From NCBI GenBank assembly GCA_030529565.1, contig JAUMWQ010000004.1:1-34587 (forward strand): a stretch of 34,587 nucleotides of DNA, written 5' to 3'. The DNA comes from Filifactor alocis (GTDB lineage Bacteria > Bacillota > Clostridia > Peptostreptococcales > Filifactoraceae). The position numbers and the translations under genes were made by a program. The notes under the pieces are model-generated. The model saw nothing but the letters and a program-made list of their open reading frames with translations, was not told where the DNA came from and did no database searches. This document shows positions 15,679 to 24,404 of this stretch, piece by piece (position 1 is the first letter of the stretch; each line of letters opens with the position of its first letter).

Positions 15679-17772
15679 TTACTTAACGTCTTCAGCCTTA
15701 ACTTCCTCAGCTGTTACTTCTTCAGCTGCAGCAGGCATAGCCTTAGGATAGATAGTTACTTCTTTAGAAGTCTTGTTGTAGAGGTAGTCATAATCTCTTG
15801 TCAATCCGAAAGCATCTCCTACAGAAGATACAGGGATGAACATTCTGTCAGCTTTAACAGTAGCCTTTGTTACCATCGGGTAAGAGTTACCGTTTTTGTA
15901 AAGCATTTTAGCATCTTGAGTTACAGATACTACGATATCTCCATCGATGAAGGTAGCTGTCAAGTTCTCTTGGTTCCATACAACATCTACTCCAAGAGCA
16001 TCAGCGATAGCTCTTACAGGAAGCATTGTGTAGTTGTCTTGTGTGAATACAGGAGTGTCAAGTTTCATAGCTTGTCCATCTACTGTATAGTCAGCAGAAC
16101 CAAGTGTGAATACTGTAGTTTTCTTAACTTTGCTCATTTTGTCAACAACTTTGATGAACTCAGCATCGTTGATTGTATCCAATAGAGCATGTTTGTTGCT
16201 TGTCAAAGCATATCTGCTTCCACGCTTCATTCCAGGATCGTTTACAAACTCACCTACATGAACGAATGTCAATTTGTGTGTTCCGAAGGGGAAAGAACGT
16301 GTAGATACAACTTCTACATCTTTCAATGTGATCTTTCCGGGTGCATCTGTCTTAGATCTTGTTGCGATTGTGAAGTACAATGTTTGGTCAGCTTTATCCA
16401 AAGTATAAGACTTAACTGTCAATCCTTCAGCTTCGATCTTACCTTTAACATCGAATTTAACTTCGTCAGCAAATTTCAATCCTGTCAAAGTAACTCCGAA
16501 CACTGTTCCGTTCTTCATTGCTCCACCTTGTGTTTCAGTGATCACGATGTCAGCTACTGCAACCTTAGAGTCTCCACCAAGAACTTCTTTAGTTTCAACT
16601 TTCATTTCAGCAACAGGCTTAACTTTAAGGATTACTAGAGAAAGGTCATCCATTCCTCTACCTTTAGCTTTAAGAACTACGTCTCCGCTTGCATCCCAGT
16701 CAGGAGCAACTTCCAATTTAACTGTGAAGTTGTTAGCTCCACCTTGAGGAGAGTTCCATGTAAAGTTGTCGCCGAAGTCGCCAACAGCATCTCCTTCAAA
16801 GTTTGTTGCGCTAAGAACTTTAACATCAGCGCCTTCAACTTCGAAATCCATTACTTTAGGAAGGTAATCTCTGTCAGAAGTCTTAACTTTAACGTCAACT
16901 TTGTAGGTGTCTCCGTTAGCAAGTTTCTCTTGAAGAGCTTTTACCAATTCCATAGTAACGCCGTAGTCAACATACTCAGCTACTTTGATTGTATCAGTTG
17001 CAGAACCTTTTTTAACGTCGAATTCTACATCGCCTTTTCCTGCATCTCTTGTTACAGTAAGAACTGCTTGAACAACAGCTTTTGTGCTTGTCAAGTTGAA
17101 TGTCATTGTTCCTTTGTCATGATCAAACACAGGAGTTGTTCCGTTTGTTACTCTTGTTCCTGCTTCAAATTTGAAGTCTGTGGAAGGAAGTTTAACTACA
17201 ACAGTTTCTCCAACTTTACCTGTTACTTCGAAAGGAGCAACATCTTGGTCTTTACCTCTTGCGATTTTCTTAACTGTTCCTGTTACTTTTGTGAATCCGC
17301 CATCTTTGTCATTCAATTTAGCAAATACTCTTTCGGGATATGTCGGAAGACCAACACCGCTCAAATCATAGATGATTTTGTATTCGCCGTCAACTGCGTT
17401 TTTAAATCTAACTGTTCCGTTGATTTTCAAAACTTGTCCAGCTGCGTTTCCAGGTGCCAACTCAGCTTTAGTCAAGTTTGCAACTTCGTAGATAGAGTTT
17501 GTAGCAGGTGTAATTGCTGTTGCAGTTGCTACACCGATGTTCAATCTCTCGAACACTACATCATCTCCTACCAATTGAACCGCTACAGAACCATCTTTCA
17601 AACCGATGATGTCGTTTTCTTCGATTTTGAAAGTTGCAGAGAATGTAGCTGTTCCTTCGCTGTCGTCAACAGAAACAACACTGCTGTACTTAGCTTCAAC
17701 AGCGAACGCGCTAGCAGGTACCAATGTAAGCATCATCAGCACTGCTACTAATAAAGAAAGTCTCTTCTTCAT
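15679..17772 (-). CDS. abundant surface protein with C-terminal copper amine oxidase N-like domain
   Basis: A 697 aa exported protein: signal peptide MKKRLSLLVAVLMMLTLVPASAFA, a beta-rich, lysine- and aspartate-rich extracellular body, then a PF07833-type domain near residues 550-675 (TVFTLGSADYTV, NYTMLPVRAIADALGVDVVW, RMFIPVSSVGDAFGL). The tail is Glu/Ala-rich (EEVTAEEVKAEDVK). It is a paralogue of the 685 aa protein. Codons are mostly GTT, GCT, ACT, GAA, AAA and AAC, unlike nearby genes with mixed G/C third bases, and the promoter is near consensus; together these point to very high expression, as for an S-layer or major wall protein. No SLH or CWB2 repeat is seen, so anchoring may rest on the PF07833 domain (inference). 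AAGGAGG lies 9 nt before the ATG. Confidence 0.87.
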   Translation of the reverse strand: MKKRLSLLVAVLMMLTLVPASAFAVEAKYSSVVSVDDSEGTATFSATFKIEENDIIGLKDGSVAVQLVGDDVVFERLNIGVATATAITPATNSIYEVANLTKAELAPGNAAGQVLKINGTVRFKNAVDGEYKIIYDLSGVGLPTYPERVFAKLNDKDGGFTKVTGTVKKIARGKDQDVAPFEVTGKVGETVVVKLPSTDFKFEAGTRVTNGTTPVFDHDKGTMTFNLTSTKAVVQAVLTVTRDAGKGDVEFDVKKGSATDTIKVAEYVDYGVTMELVKALQEKLANGDTYKVDVKVKTSDRDYLPKVMDFEVEGADVKVLSATNFEGDAVGDFGDNFTWNSPQGGANNFTVKLEVAPDWDASGDVVLKAKGRGMDDLSLVILKVKPVAEMKVETKEVLGGDSKVAVADIVITETQGGAMKNGTVFGVTLTGLKFADEVKFDVKGKIEAEGLTVKSYTLDKADQTLYFTIATRSKTDAPGKITLKDVEVVSTRSFPFGTHKLTFVHVGEFVNDPGMKRGSRYALTSNKHALLDTINDAEFIKVVDKMSKVKKTTVFTLGSADYTVDGQAMKLDTPVFTQDNYTMLPVRAIADALGVDVVWNQENLTATFIDGDIVVSVTQDAKMLYKNGNSYPMVTKATVKADRMFIPVSSVGDAFGLTRDYDYLYNKTSKEVTIYPKAMPAAAEEVTAEEVKAEDVK

Positions 17773-17804
17773 TTCTTGTTTCCTCCTTAAAAGTTATTAT
17801 AATT

Positions 17805-17835
17805 TTTTGAAGGGCTTAGGGGCCCCCTCCCTTGT
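17805..17835 (-). promoter_or_regulatory. GC-rich leader hairpin of the major surface protein mRNA
   Basis: On the minus strand AAGGGAGGG can pair with CCCT and CCCTT across a short loop and a 3 nt bulge, within an otherwise AT-rich 5' leader of about 88 nt. Similar leader stems stabilise abundant mRNAs; here that role is inferred. Confidence 0.45.
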
Positions 17836-17866
17836 ATTCAGTGTATCACCGAATTAACATAGAAGG

Positions 17867-17895
17867 ATTATAGCATTGCACTTTTTTACCGTCAA
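17867..17895 (-). promoter_or_regulatory. near-consensus sigma-A promoter of the major surface protein
   Basis: TTGACG, a 17 bp spacer, TATAAT, with an extended TGC just before the -10. The predicted transcript start is near 17860. Confidence 0.9.
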
Positions 17896-17899
17896 CGTT

Positions 17900-18554
17900 T
17901 TTTCCCCGATGTAATAAAACTGTAATGAACACTGAATCTTATTCAATCCCACAGTAGAAGCAGGTTGCGAAATGATGGCGAATTAGCACCGCCCTTCCTG
18001 TTGTCATGAATCGAATTTAATAAGGAAACCGAACGTACGCCGCCATCCTCACAGGGACAAAATCCCTGCTCATGATCTCGCCGAATTTAAGAAAGCAAAT
18101 CATATATCTTATAATCATATATGATTTTGCGCCTTCCACCTGACGGTTATCGGTCAAATCATATTGATTACTTATTTACTTTCGTTTTTCCTAGTTAAAT
18201 TCTATTACTATATTACCCTATTTTGTAAAAAATGTCTATTACAAATTTGTTTCATTTTGACTTTTTTCCTGTAAGATACTTGGTTTGCGTTTTCCACCTC
18301 GTGTTTTTTTCATCCGAGACCTCCCTATATAGTGGGCGTTCTCTCCTCTATGCAGTTTTATATACAACATGTTGTGCAAGGCTATTTTTCGGCCGAAAAA
18401 CGGAAACAAACTTCCTGCGAAGTGCAAAAATAGTTCATACCTTCATAAAATAAAAGACCATGAAAGCATTCGGGTATACAAAGAGACACTGTATCAATGC
18501 TATCTCGTGTTTAAGGATCGCGCACATGTTCTAACATGAATCGATACAGAGCTG
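17900..18554. other. intergenic region rich in inverted repeats, no gene recognised
   Basis: No coding frame with a ribosome site. It holds GATGGCG/CGCCATC (17974-17980 and 18041-18047), CAGGGA/TCCCTG (18052-18069), a 13 bp AT-rich inverted repeat at 18096-18131, and perfect palindromes at 18364-18375, 18385-18400 and 18525-18538. It separates the major surface protein promoter from the PhnM-like gene's terminator. Confidence 0.5.
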
Positions 18555-18590
18555 AAAAAGACGATATTTCGCTTTGAAAGATATCGTCTT
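18555..18590 (-). terminator. terminator of the PhnM-like gene
   Basis: AAGACGATAT pairs with ATATCGTCTT, extended by TTTC/GAAA, and is followed on the minus strand by TTTTTC. It lies about 50 bp past the stop codon. Confidence 0.8.
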
Positions 18591-18640
18591 CGTTAAGTGC
18601 TTGGTCCGAACTCTCGGTATGAATTCCGTTTCCGCGCATA

Positions 18641-19768
18641 TTATGAATGATAAGAGACCCGGCTTACGACCTTGCCCTTGCATATCGTCATCATATTCAT
18701 AGGAAAACCGTCATCGTATTCCACGACGATAAGGTTTGCAAAACTGCCTTTTTCAATACTACCTCTTCCTTCAAGTCCGAGGGCTTTCGCCGGATTATAG
18801 CTCACCATTCGGACCGTTTCGACAAGTCCGATCTCGTGCGACATCATAAATACGGATTCCAACAAATCTTCCGCGTTATGCGAAGCAGTGAGAATATTAA
18901 AACTGCGCTCGGCAACTCCCGAGGAATAGTTTGAGATTTTATCGAGATCCCAGAGATTACAGGTGTCTATAGTCGCATACTTATGATTCTTTTGAACATA
19001 GTCCAAGGCCTCCGGCTCGCTCGGATCCAAAATGATAGAGATTTTTGAGTTGTATTTTCTCTCCATGCTCTCGGACAGTCTATACTTCGTGGTTGCAACG
19101 GGTATTCCCGCTGATGCTGCATATTTGAAACGATAAGAGACATCTTCCTGATTTATTTCAAAGCGACGTTCTTTGATCCTCTCCAAAATGGCCCAGGCCA
19201 ACCTATCCTTGATATCAAACTTCTCCTTGAGATATTCCAAGAAGTACTCGTCCTTAAAATACTCCTGTTCTCCTCTTACACTACCCATATAAGTGATGAG
19301 ATCAACCAATTCATTGGAGATCAACTTTTTCATAAACTCAATGTTGCGAATATCCCCGATCCTGAATTTCAAATGGATCTTATGCTCGACGAGATGTTTG
19401 TTCTCTTTACAAACACGCAACTTCTCAAGCCTTTCGAGCCCCTGTTCCTCCGTATAGTCTTTGAGGAATCCGTCGATATCGATGCTGTGATAGACCGTCG
19501 TGATCCCGGACAACGCATTCATCCGATCCGCTCGATTGAATTGTTTAAGGGCAGGATGTTGACTAAAGTAACGCTCGTCTTCTCTAAGATCAAAGTTACG
19601 ACTTTGGATGTTGATCATCCCAGGCATAACGATTCTTCCCGTGCAGTCGATAAATTCCCCCTCGGGTTTCTCCCCGATCCGAACTTCTTTGATATGCTCT
19701 CCCTCTATCTCGATAGTCCCCTCGGCTATACTGTCTTTCAAAACAATATAGTTGCTATACAGTCTCAT
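18641..19768 (-). CDS. PhnM-like amidohydrolase homologue lacking metal ligands
   Basis: A 375 aa protein with the amidohydrolase fold outline: an N-terminal beta sandwich (YSNYIVLKDSIAEGTIEIEG), VMPGMI (48-52), SGITTVYHS (88-96), HKIHLKF (129-135), and a C-terminal NPAKALGLEGRGSIEKGSFANLIVVE. These fit PhnM (ribose methylphosphonate triphosphate diphosphatase). The catalytic positions do not: the family's HxD after PGMI is Gln55-x-Arg57; the HDD motif aligns with Thr227-Lys228-Tyr229; the conserved Asp after Ser is His297. A metal-dependent hydrolase is therefore unlikely; a binding or regulatory pseudoenzyme, or a new chemistry, is possible. No other phn gene is in the window. GAGGTG lies 5 nt before the ATG; the gene is alone with its own promoter and terminator. 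Confidence 0.75.
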   Translation of the reverse strand: MRLYSNYIVLKDSIAEGTIEIEGEHIKEVRIGEKPEGEFIDCTGRIVMPGMINIQSRNFDLREDERYFSQHPALKQFNRADRMNALSGITTVYHSIDIDGFLKDYTEEQGLERLEKLRVCKENKHLVEHKIHLKFRIGDIRNIEFMKKLISNELVDLITYMGSVRGEQEYFKDEYFLEYLKEKFDIKDRLAWAILERIKERRFEINQEDVSYRFKYAASAGIPVATTKYRLSESMERKYNSKISIILDPSEPEALDYVQKNHKYATIDTCNLWDLDKISNYSSGVAERSFNILTASHNAEDLLESVFMMSHEIGLVETVRMVSYNPAKALGLEGRGSIEKGSFANLIVVEYDDGFPMNMMTICKGKVVSRVSYHS

Positions 19769-19862
19769 TCTCTCACCTCGCCCTTAATCGTTTACCCTAC
19801 CCATCGGCGATAAAATACAAACCGCTTTCCACGCTTTGCATCTCTTCATAATAACTCTTTTT

Positions 19863-19871
19863 ATTATAGCA
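19863..19871 (-). promoter_or_regulatory. extended -10 promoter of the PhnM-like gene
   Basis: TGCTATAAT on the minus strand, an extended -10 element, with no good -35 at 16-18 bp. The leader would be about 88 nt. Confidence 0.5.
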
Positions 19872-20189
19872 TAATTACTTCTTGAGTGGGGCTATTTTTT
19901 GTTTTTTCATACTTGTTCAAAAAGGTTTAGTTTCCTTCTTCTTGCTGAAATAAGATGAGCTTTTCATGTCCAAAGCTTTCTCCTTTTAACTAAAGAGAAC
20001 CATGTTCGAGACGTCCCTATGACAAGGGACACCTTTCTACACAAAACATTCCTTCTTCTACACAAGTTCTAGCGCGAAAAACCTCATCCTTGTCGTTGCA
20101 CTGCCTTCCGATGCGATCCGGATCCGATTTCTTACAATTCTTCTGTAATTGTACCCTCTATCTTGAAGAATTTCAATACCTTCTCCACT
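19872..20189. other. intergenic region, nothing recognised
   Basis: About 320 bp without an open frame carrying a ribosome site, without a hairpin of note and without a copy of the repeat families. Confidence 0.5.
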
Positions 20190-20230
20190 AAAAAACGGAG
20201 AAGCCGTCCCAAGACGGTCTCTCCGTTTTT
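20190..20230 (-). terminator. terminator of the beta-propeller gene
   Basis: A long stem: AAAACGGAGA with TCTCCGTTTT, and CCGTC with GACGG inside, followed by a U-run on either strand. It lies 23 bp past the stop codon. Confidence 0.9.
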
Positions 20231-20252
20231 AGATCTGAAAGATAAGGAGATC

Positions 20253-22415
20253 TTACTTTGTATTCCATTCCAACACATCGATCAACTTCATATCTTTTTC
20301 ATTCGTTGACATGATCTTGTTCTCCGATATGGAGTACACCACATCTCCGATATAGAGAAGTCTTTGAATGCGGTTGCGATAATCATGTTGAAATCTCTGA
20401 CCTTCTTTATTATGTGTTACCATTCCCTTTAATTGCAAGTGATAGCTCTTGTCTATCTGATAAAGGTAAGCTCCGTCAAAGACCTGTTTTTGTTCCATCC
20501 ATTCCCCGTAAGCATCCCTTCTCGGGATCTCGTCAGTCAGCACAAGAGGGAAACCGAAGTACTTCTTATCCGAGTGGTACATAAGAGCCTTATGGTCATA
20601 TTCCAGAGGAGTGTAGGATCCACCCTTGCCGAGTACGACGTTGCTCAACTCTTTGGGGTTTGCTACATCTCTCACATCGAACATAGAAATCTTAACTCCC
20701 GCATTTCGAACATTTTCGCCCGTTACCTTAACATCATAGCCGAAACCGAGGACATAGGTGTCGTTAACAGGATGCAGGTAAGTGCTGTATCCAGGTATCT
20801 TCAAATATCCAAGCACCTTCGGTGCAGATGCGTTCTTCATGTCGATAACGAAGAAGGGGTCAACTTGTCTAAAGGTTACCAGATAAAGTTTATCTCCCAT
20901 AAAGCGTACCGAGTAGATCATCTCTCCTTTTGCAAGTCCCGAGAGAGTTCCCAGTCTATTCATACTTTTGTCGAAGGTCTCCACGGAGGTCTCTCCGATC
21001 ATGTTGTTTGTATAGGCAACTCTCAAAGTTCCCTTGTGTTCATCCATTGCAAACTGGTTGATCAGAATTCCGCTTATCTTATTCTCACCGACATAGGAAA
21101 TATCGCTTCCCTTTATCGCAAAGCGTTTGATCACCGTTTTAACTCCGGTATCTTCGATTGGAGGCTCCGGTGCAATATCAGTCGTGATCTTTTCTTTTAA
21201 ACCTTCCGCCGTGTCTTCACTCACGACGTCCACCTCGGGGTTGGGGCCGTCAAATACCAAGGGAACCCAAGGGTGCCAAGGATAGATCTCATAAGATACC
21301 GCCATGGTGTTCTTGGACATATAGAGGGTTTGTGCATCTCCGACATAAGCGATCTGCTTGGCCAGAGTTTTAGAATCGGTCGGAAAACTGCTTATCGTTA
21401 CGATCGATCGGTTTTGATATCCGGGGAAGACCATGATCTTATTGAGTTCAAGCGTGGAAGTGGTCTCCTTCCTTCCCAACATACTCTCTTTCAAGACCGG
21501 GATCATAGGTTCGATCTGGCCGGAGTACATATGAGTCTGTGTAACGATCCTCATCATGTCTCCGTCTTTTCTCGAAGTAATGTAGGATCCGTCCTGTGTT
21601 GTTTCACGAATCTTTTTAGGAGACTCCGGTTTGGTCAAATCATAGACATACACCGTCGTTCTGGCCTTTGAATCACCTCTGTAATCCGACAGGATGACGC
21701 TGAGCTTCTTGTTTGATACGTAGAGTTCCAAGGGTAGAAGATTTTCCGCAAACTCAAGACTCTTCTCCTCTTTCAAGACTCCCTTGGTCGCTTTTACGAT
21801 CCTGACCTTCTGTTCAAAGATGGAATAGATCCTCTCTCCGTCCGTCTTTATCATATCGGCCTCATCGACACCCTTTACCTGTGTGTTGGTTGTACTGAAA
21901 TCCGCTCCGCCATTAGCTCCGTTATCCGCGCTCTCTTTTACTACCATCGCTTCTCTTCGAAGCTCCACCCTCTCATCTGACACAGCGAAATTTCCCGTCA
22001 TCGGCATAATAGGTTGAGCCTGTTCAAGCGCCTTCGAAAGATGCTTCAAGTTCTGTTTGTCGTTCAAGTGGACGATCTCATCGGTGTTTTCTATCTTATA
22101 TTCCTTAGGATTCAAATTGATCTTCATATTGATCTCTTGCCTGTTTTTGTACAGGGGGAGGATCAGGTATTCTTTTTTCTTATTGTTGTTGACGATATAA
22201 GGAACCCTCTTTCCATTCTTATCGGTGATAACGATCTTGGAATGGATGTTGTCAATATCGCCCTTCGTCGTCAACTTCATAGTCTCATAGACATTCAAGT
22301 CTTTTTTGTCGAGCAGGTTCTTGGAACTGCTTCTGTTCTGAGCAAAGACAGTCGTTACAAGCACAACCATGATCAATAGGCTGGTAAGTACGACTCTTAT
22401 GGCTTTACGTTTCAT
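20253..22415 (-). CDS. secreted beta-propeller protein (PF09826 type)
   Basis: A 720 aa protein with a signal peptide (MKRKAIRVVLTSLLIMVVLVTTVFA). A lysine-rich N-terminal region (about 26-165) is followed by the family hallmark STTNTQVKGVDEADMIKTDG (174-193), which starts a beta-propeller running almost to the C-terminus; blades show repeats such as GDKLYLVTFRQVDPFFVIDM and YVLGFGYDVKVTG. The family is found in Bacillota and archaea and is thought to be extracellular; its substrate is not known. No enzyme motif stands out. AGGAGGG lies 8 nt before the ATG. The leader carries a hairpin at 22451-22475. It is not in an operon: a terminator follows and the gap upstream is 0.8 kb. Confidence 0.85.
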   Translation of the reverse strand: MKRKAIRVVLTSLLIMVVLVTTVFAQNRSSSKNLLDKKDLNVYETMKLTTKGDIDNIHSKIVITDKNGKRVPYIVNNNKKKEYLILPLYKNRQEINMKINLNPKEYKIENTDEIVHLNDKQNLKHLSKALEQAQPIMPMTGNFAVSDERVELRREAMVVKESADNGANGGADFSTTNTQVKGVDEADMIKTDGERIYSIFEQKVRIVKATKGVLKEEKSLEFAENLLPLELYVSNKKLSVILSDYRGDSKARTTVYVYDLTKPESPKKIRETTQDGSYITSRKDGDMMRIVTQTHMYSGQIEPMIPVLKESMLGRKETTSTLELNKIMVFPGYQNRSIVTISSFPTDSKTLAKQIAYVGDAQTLYMSKNTMAVSYEIYPWHPWVPLVFDGPNPEVDVVSEDTAEGLKEKITTDIAPEPPIEDTGVKTVIKRFAIKGSDISYVGENKISGILINQFAMDEHKGTLRVAYTNNMIGETSVETFDKSMNRLGTLSGLAKGEMIYSVRFMGDKLYLVTFRQVDPFFVIDMKNASAPKVLGYLKIPGYSTYLHPVNDTYVLGFGYDVKVTGENVRNAGVKISMFDVRDVANPKELSNVVLGKGGSYTPLEYDHKALMYHSDKKYFGFPLVLTDEIPRRDAYGEWMEQKQVFDGAYLYQIDKSYHLQLKGMVTHNKEGQRFQHDYRNRIQRLLYIGDVVYSISENKIMSTNEKDMKLIDVLEWNTK

Positions 22416-22450
22416 CTTTTTCCCTCCTAAACTCGTCTAATGCAAGGCCT

Positions 22451-22475
22451 CGGAGGACGGTTACTTCCGTCTCCG
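22451..22475 (-). promoter_or_regulatory. leader hairpin of the beta-propeller gene
   Basis: CGGAG and ACGG pair with CCGT and CTCCG across a 6 nt loop and one bulged G. No U-run follows. It lies 36 bp before the start codon, downstream of a TATAAT at about 22510. Confidence 0.5.
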
Positions 22476-22499
22476 CTTAAAATATCGTGATAAAATTCA

Positions 22500-22964
22500 C
22501 CATTATACTCATGATAACATATTTATCTCATTCGTTGATTTCAAAAAGGCGACAATTAAATGACAATACGGAAACAAGGAACAAAAAAGGCTTTGAAGCT
22601 GACCTGATCTTTGCCCCCACATTCGCCTGCCGGAAGGTTCGCTTGATATCATCTCACTACTTTCTTCTCTCGACTCTTTTGTCGGCAGGGCTTACTCCTA
22701 GAACGCACCATGCTCATCTACTCCCTGTTGAATAGACTTACGTGGATCCCTTCGCCTGCGTCTGGCATGGATTTTCAATCACAGACCTTCAAAGCCATCT
22801 CCAGTGTAGCAGAGTTAAGAGATCTTGTCCATGATTTTCATCGACCAAGATACGCTTGCATCTGTCGCACATCTGCCTTTCAAAGTACAAAACTTCAGTA
22901 AAAATCGGCGAGCGCAATCCTGCCTTTATCGAAATCCCCACCCTCCCAAAAGCAGGGCTCCTTC
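22500..22964. other. intergenic region, no gene recognised
   Basis: The short frames in this stretch have no ribosome site and no recognisable product. No RNA gene was seen. Confidence 0.45.
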
Positions 22965-23110
22965 CTATCTGTATGCGTCAAATACAGGCAAGCTCTTTAT
23001 TTTTTCGAGTTTGTAAAGTACAAAAATTTGTCAAATGAAAATATTTGAGAACCTCACTCCTCGCACAAACTTAGCTTTAAGCTGATTTTTCGAACGGCGC
23101 GAAATCGCCT
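22965..23110 (+). repeat. family B repeat, divergent copy
   Basis: The part 23041-23093 matches the right half of the copy at 30485-30632 (ATATTT, CTCCTCGCACAAA, TTAGCTTTAAGCTGATTTTTCGAA). The left part (AGGCAAGC, then TTTGTAAAGTAC) follows both other copies less closely. End points are approximate. Confidence 0.6.
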
Positions 23111-23243
23111 CAGCGTTTCCTAACCATGCCGGTTTTGATTAAAAATGCTCCCGAAGAAAGAGCGACTGAATCGGAACATCTCACTTCGGAAGCATAGATC
23201 ATCAGGCAAAGTTCCGTCATCAAGCACGGCTTGACGATGGTAG

Positions 23244-24128
23244 CTAACCCAGATCCCTCTTGAGTCTGAGCAAGAGGGTCTCTATTCTCTTTTCATTTAC
23301 TTTGATCGCCTTCAACTCAACGTTCCCGATCTGTATCCCGGTAGGGTCTCCTTCATTGTCGGGAAGTTTGCCCAGCCCCTCCAACAAAAGTCCTCCCATC
23401 GTCTCATTGACATCGGTCGGCAAATTGAGTGAAAGCTTTTCATTTACCGTCTGTATGTTGGTAAATCCGTCTATCTTGTAGGTGGTTTCACTTATCTTTG
23501 TGATCTCCTGGACCTCTTCGTCCTCATCGTCTTCATCGGCGATATCTCCGACGATCTCTTCCAGAATGTCTTCCATAGTCAACAAGCCTGAAAATCCGCC
23601 GTATTCATCGATGACCACAGCGATCGGCTGTCTGTTTCTCTGCATTTCAAGCAGGAGTTCATCCAAGGCCTTGTACTCATGGATGAGGTAGGCTTCTCTC
23701 AAAAGTCCCCGAATATTGATCAACTCAAGGTTTCCCTTTCGCACCTGCGCAAAAAGGTCTTTGATGTAAAGCATCCCTATAATATTGTCGATGTCCTTGT
23801 CGTAGACCGGTATCCTGGAATACCTCTCTTCGATGATCTGGTCGAGCACCTCTCCCACATCTTCATTTACATCGATGGTAAATGCCGATGTCCTCGGTGT
23901 CATCACATCCTTCGCCTTGGTTTCGTTAAACCTCAGCACCCTCTTGATCATATCTTTTTCAAGATCGGTTACAACGATGTTTTCATCGTCGATGATCGCT
24001 GTAATAATACCTTCTCTCGCGTTATCATCTTCCACACTCGTATCTCTACGAAACGTTTTTCCGTTTGCTACAATGCCCAAGGGCGGTCTCAAAAAGTTCT
24101 GTAACAAACTCCCGGCGCCATCGTCCAT
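23244..24128 (-). CDS. CorC/HlyC-type CBS domain protein without membrane domain
   Basis: A 294 aa soluble protein. Two CBS motifs occupy about residues 70-195: DVMTPRTSAF, YSRIPVYDKDIDNIIGMLYIKDL, then PIAVVIDEYGGFSGLLTMEDILEEIVGDI. An acidic linker (ADEDDEDEE) leads to a CorC_HlyC transporter-associated domain (about 210-292). The N-terminal DUF21/CNNM transmembrane domain of the full-length family is absent, and the length fits the CorC/YbeX class. CBS pairs usually sense adenosine nucleotides or Mg-ATP; family links are to magnesium or cobalt efflux and to ribosome processing (YbeX). The ATG has GGGAGGG 8 nt upstream and a promoter at 24161-24188. It is monocistronic. Confidence 0.85.
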   Translation of the reverse strand: MDDGAGSLLQNFLRPPLGIVANGKTFRRDTSVEDDNAREGIITAIIDDENIVVTDLEKDMIKRVLRFNETKAKDVMTPRTSAFTIDVNEDVGEVLDQIIEERYSRIPVYDKDIDNIIGMLYIKDLFAQVRKGNLELINIRGLLREAYLIHEYKALDELLLEMQRNRQPIAVVIDEYGGFSGLLTMEDILEEIVGDIADEDDEDEEVQEITKISETTYKIDGFTNIQTVNEKLSLNLPTDVNETMGGLLLEGLGKLPDNEGDPTGIQIGNVELKAIKVNEKRIETLLLRLKRDLG

Positions 24129-24160
24129 ATACGTTCCCTCCCATTTTATTTCTTGTCTTT

Positions 24161-24188
24161 ATTATAACACTTTTTTTCTTTTTTTCAA
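24161..24188 (-). promoter_or_regulatory. promoter of the CorC-type gene
   Basis: TTGAAA, a 16 bp spacer, TATAAT on the minus strand; the spacer is a run of A residues. The leader would be about 25-30 nt. Confidence 0.75.
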
Positions 24189-24351
24189 TCCATAGCCAGT
24201 TACAAAACAATGTCAGGTCGAAAACACTTTTATTTCCGCAAAATATAACGAGGAAACACTACACAAAAACAAGGCCCCCTCTTGTGCAACTCCCCTTCCT
24301 CCTTTATCTGAGAAAAACTTACGAAACAAGCCTTATCCCTTTTCTTCGCGA

Positions 24352-24393
24352 GAAATAAAAAAGAATCGTACTTCTCGGCACGATCCTTCTTTT
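24352..24393 (-). terminator. terminator of tRNA-Ser
   Basis: AAGGATCGT pairs with ACGATTCTT (one G-U), followed by TTTTTTATT on the minus strand, 12-50 nt after the CCA end. Confidence 0.8.
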
Positions 24394-24404
24394 GAATTAT
24401 GTAC

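Noticed and set aside
16744-17751. Cys- and Ser-rich plus-strand frame of 335 aa
   Set aside because: It is antisense to the 697 aa surface protein; the composition follows from the complement of that gene's A/T-biased codons.
23215-23240. Hairpin after the CorC-type gene considered as its terminator
   Set aside because: CGTCAAGC/GCTTG pairs imperfectly and no U-run follows on the minus strand.
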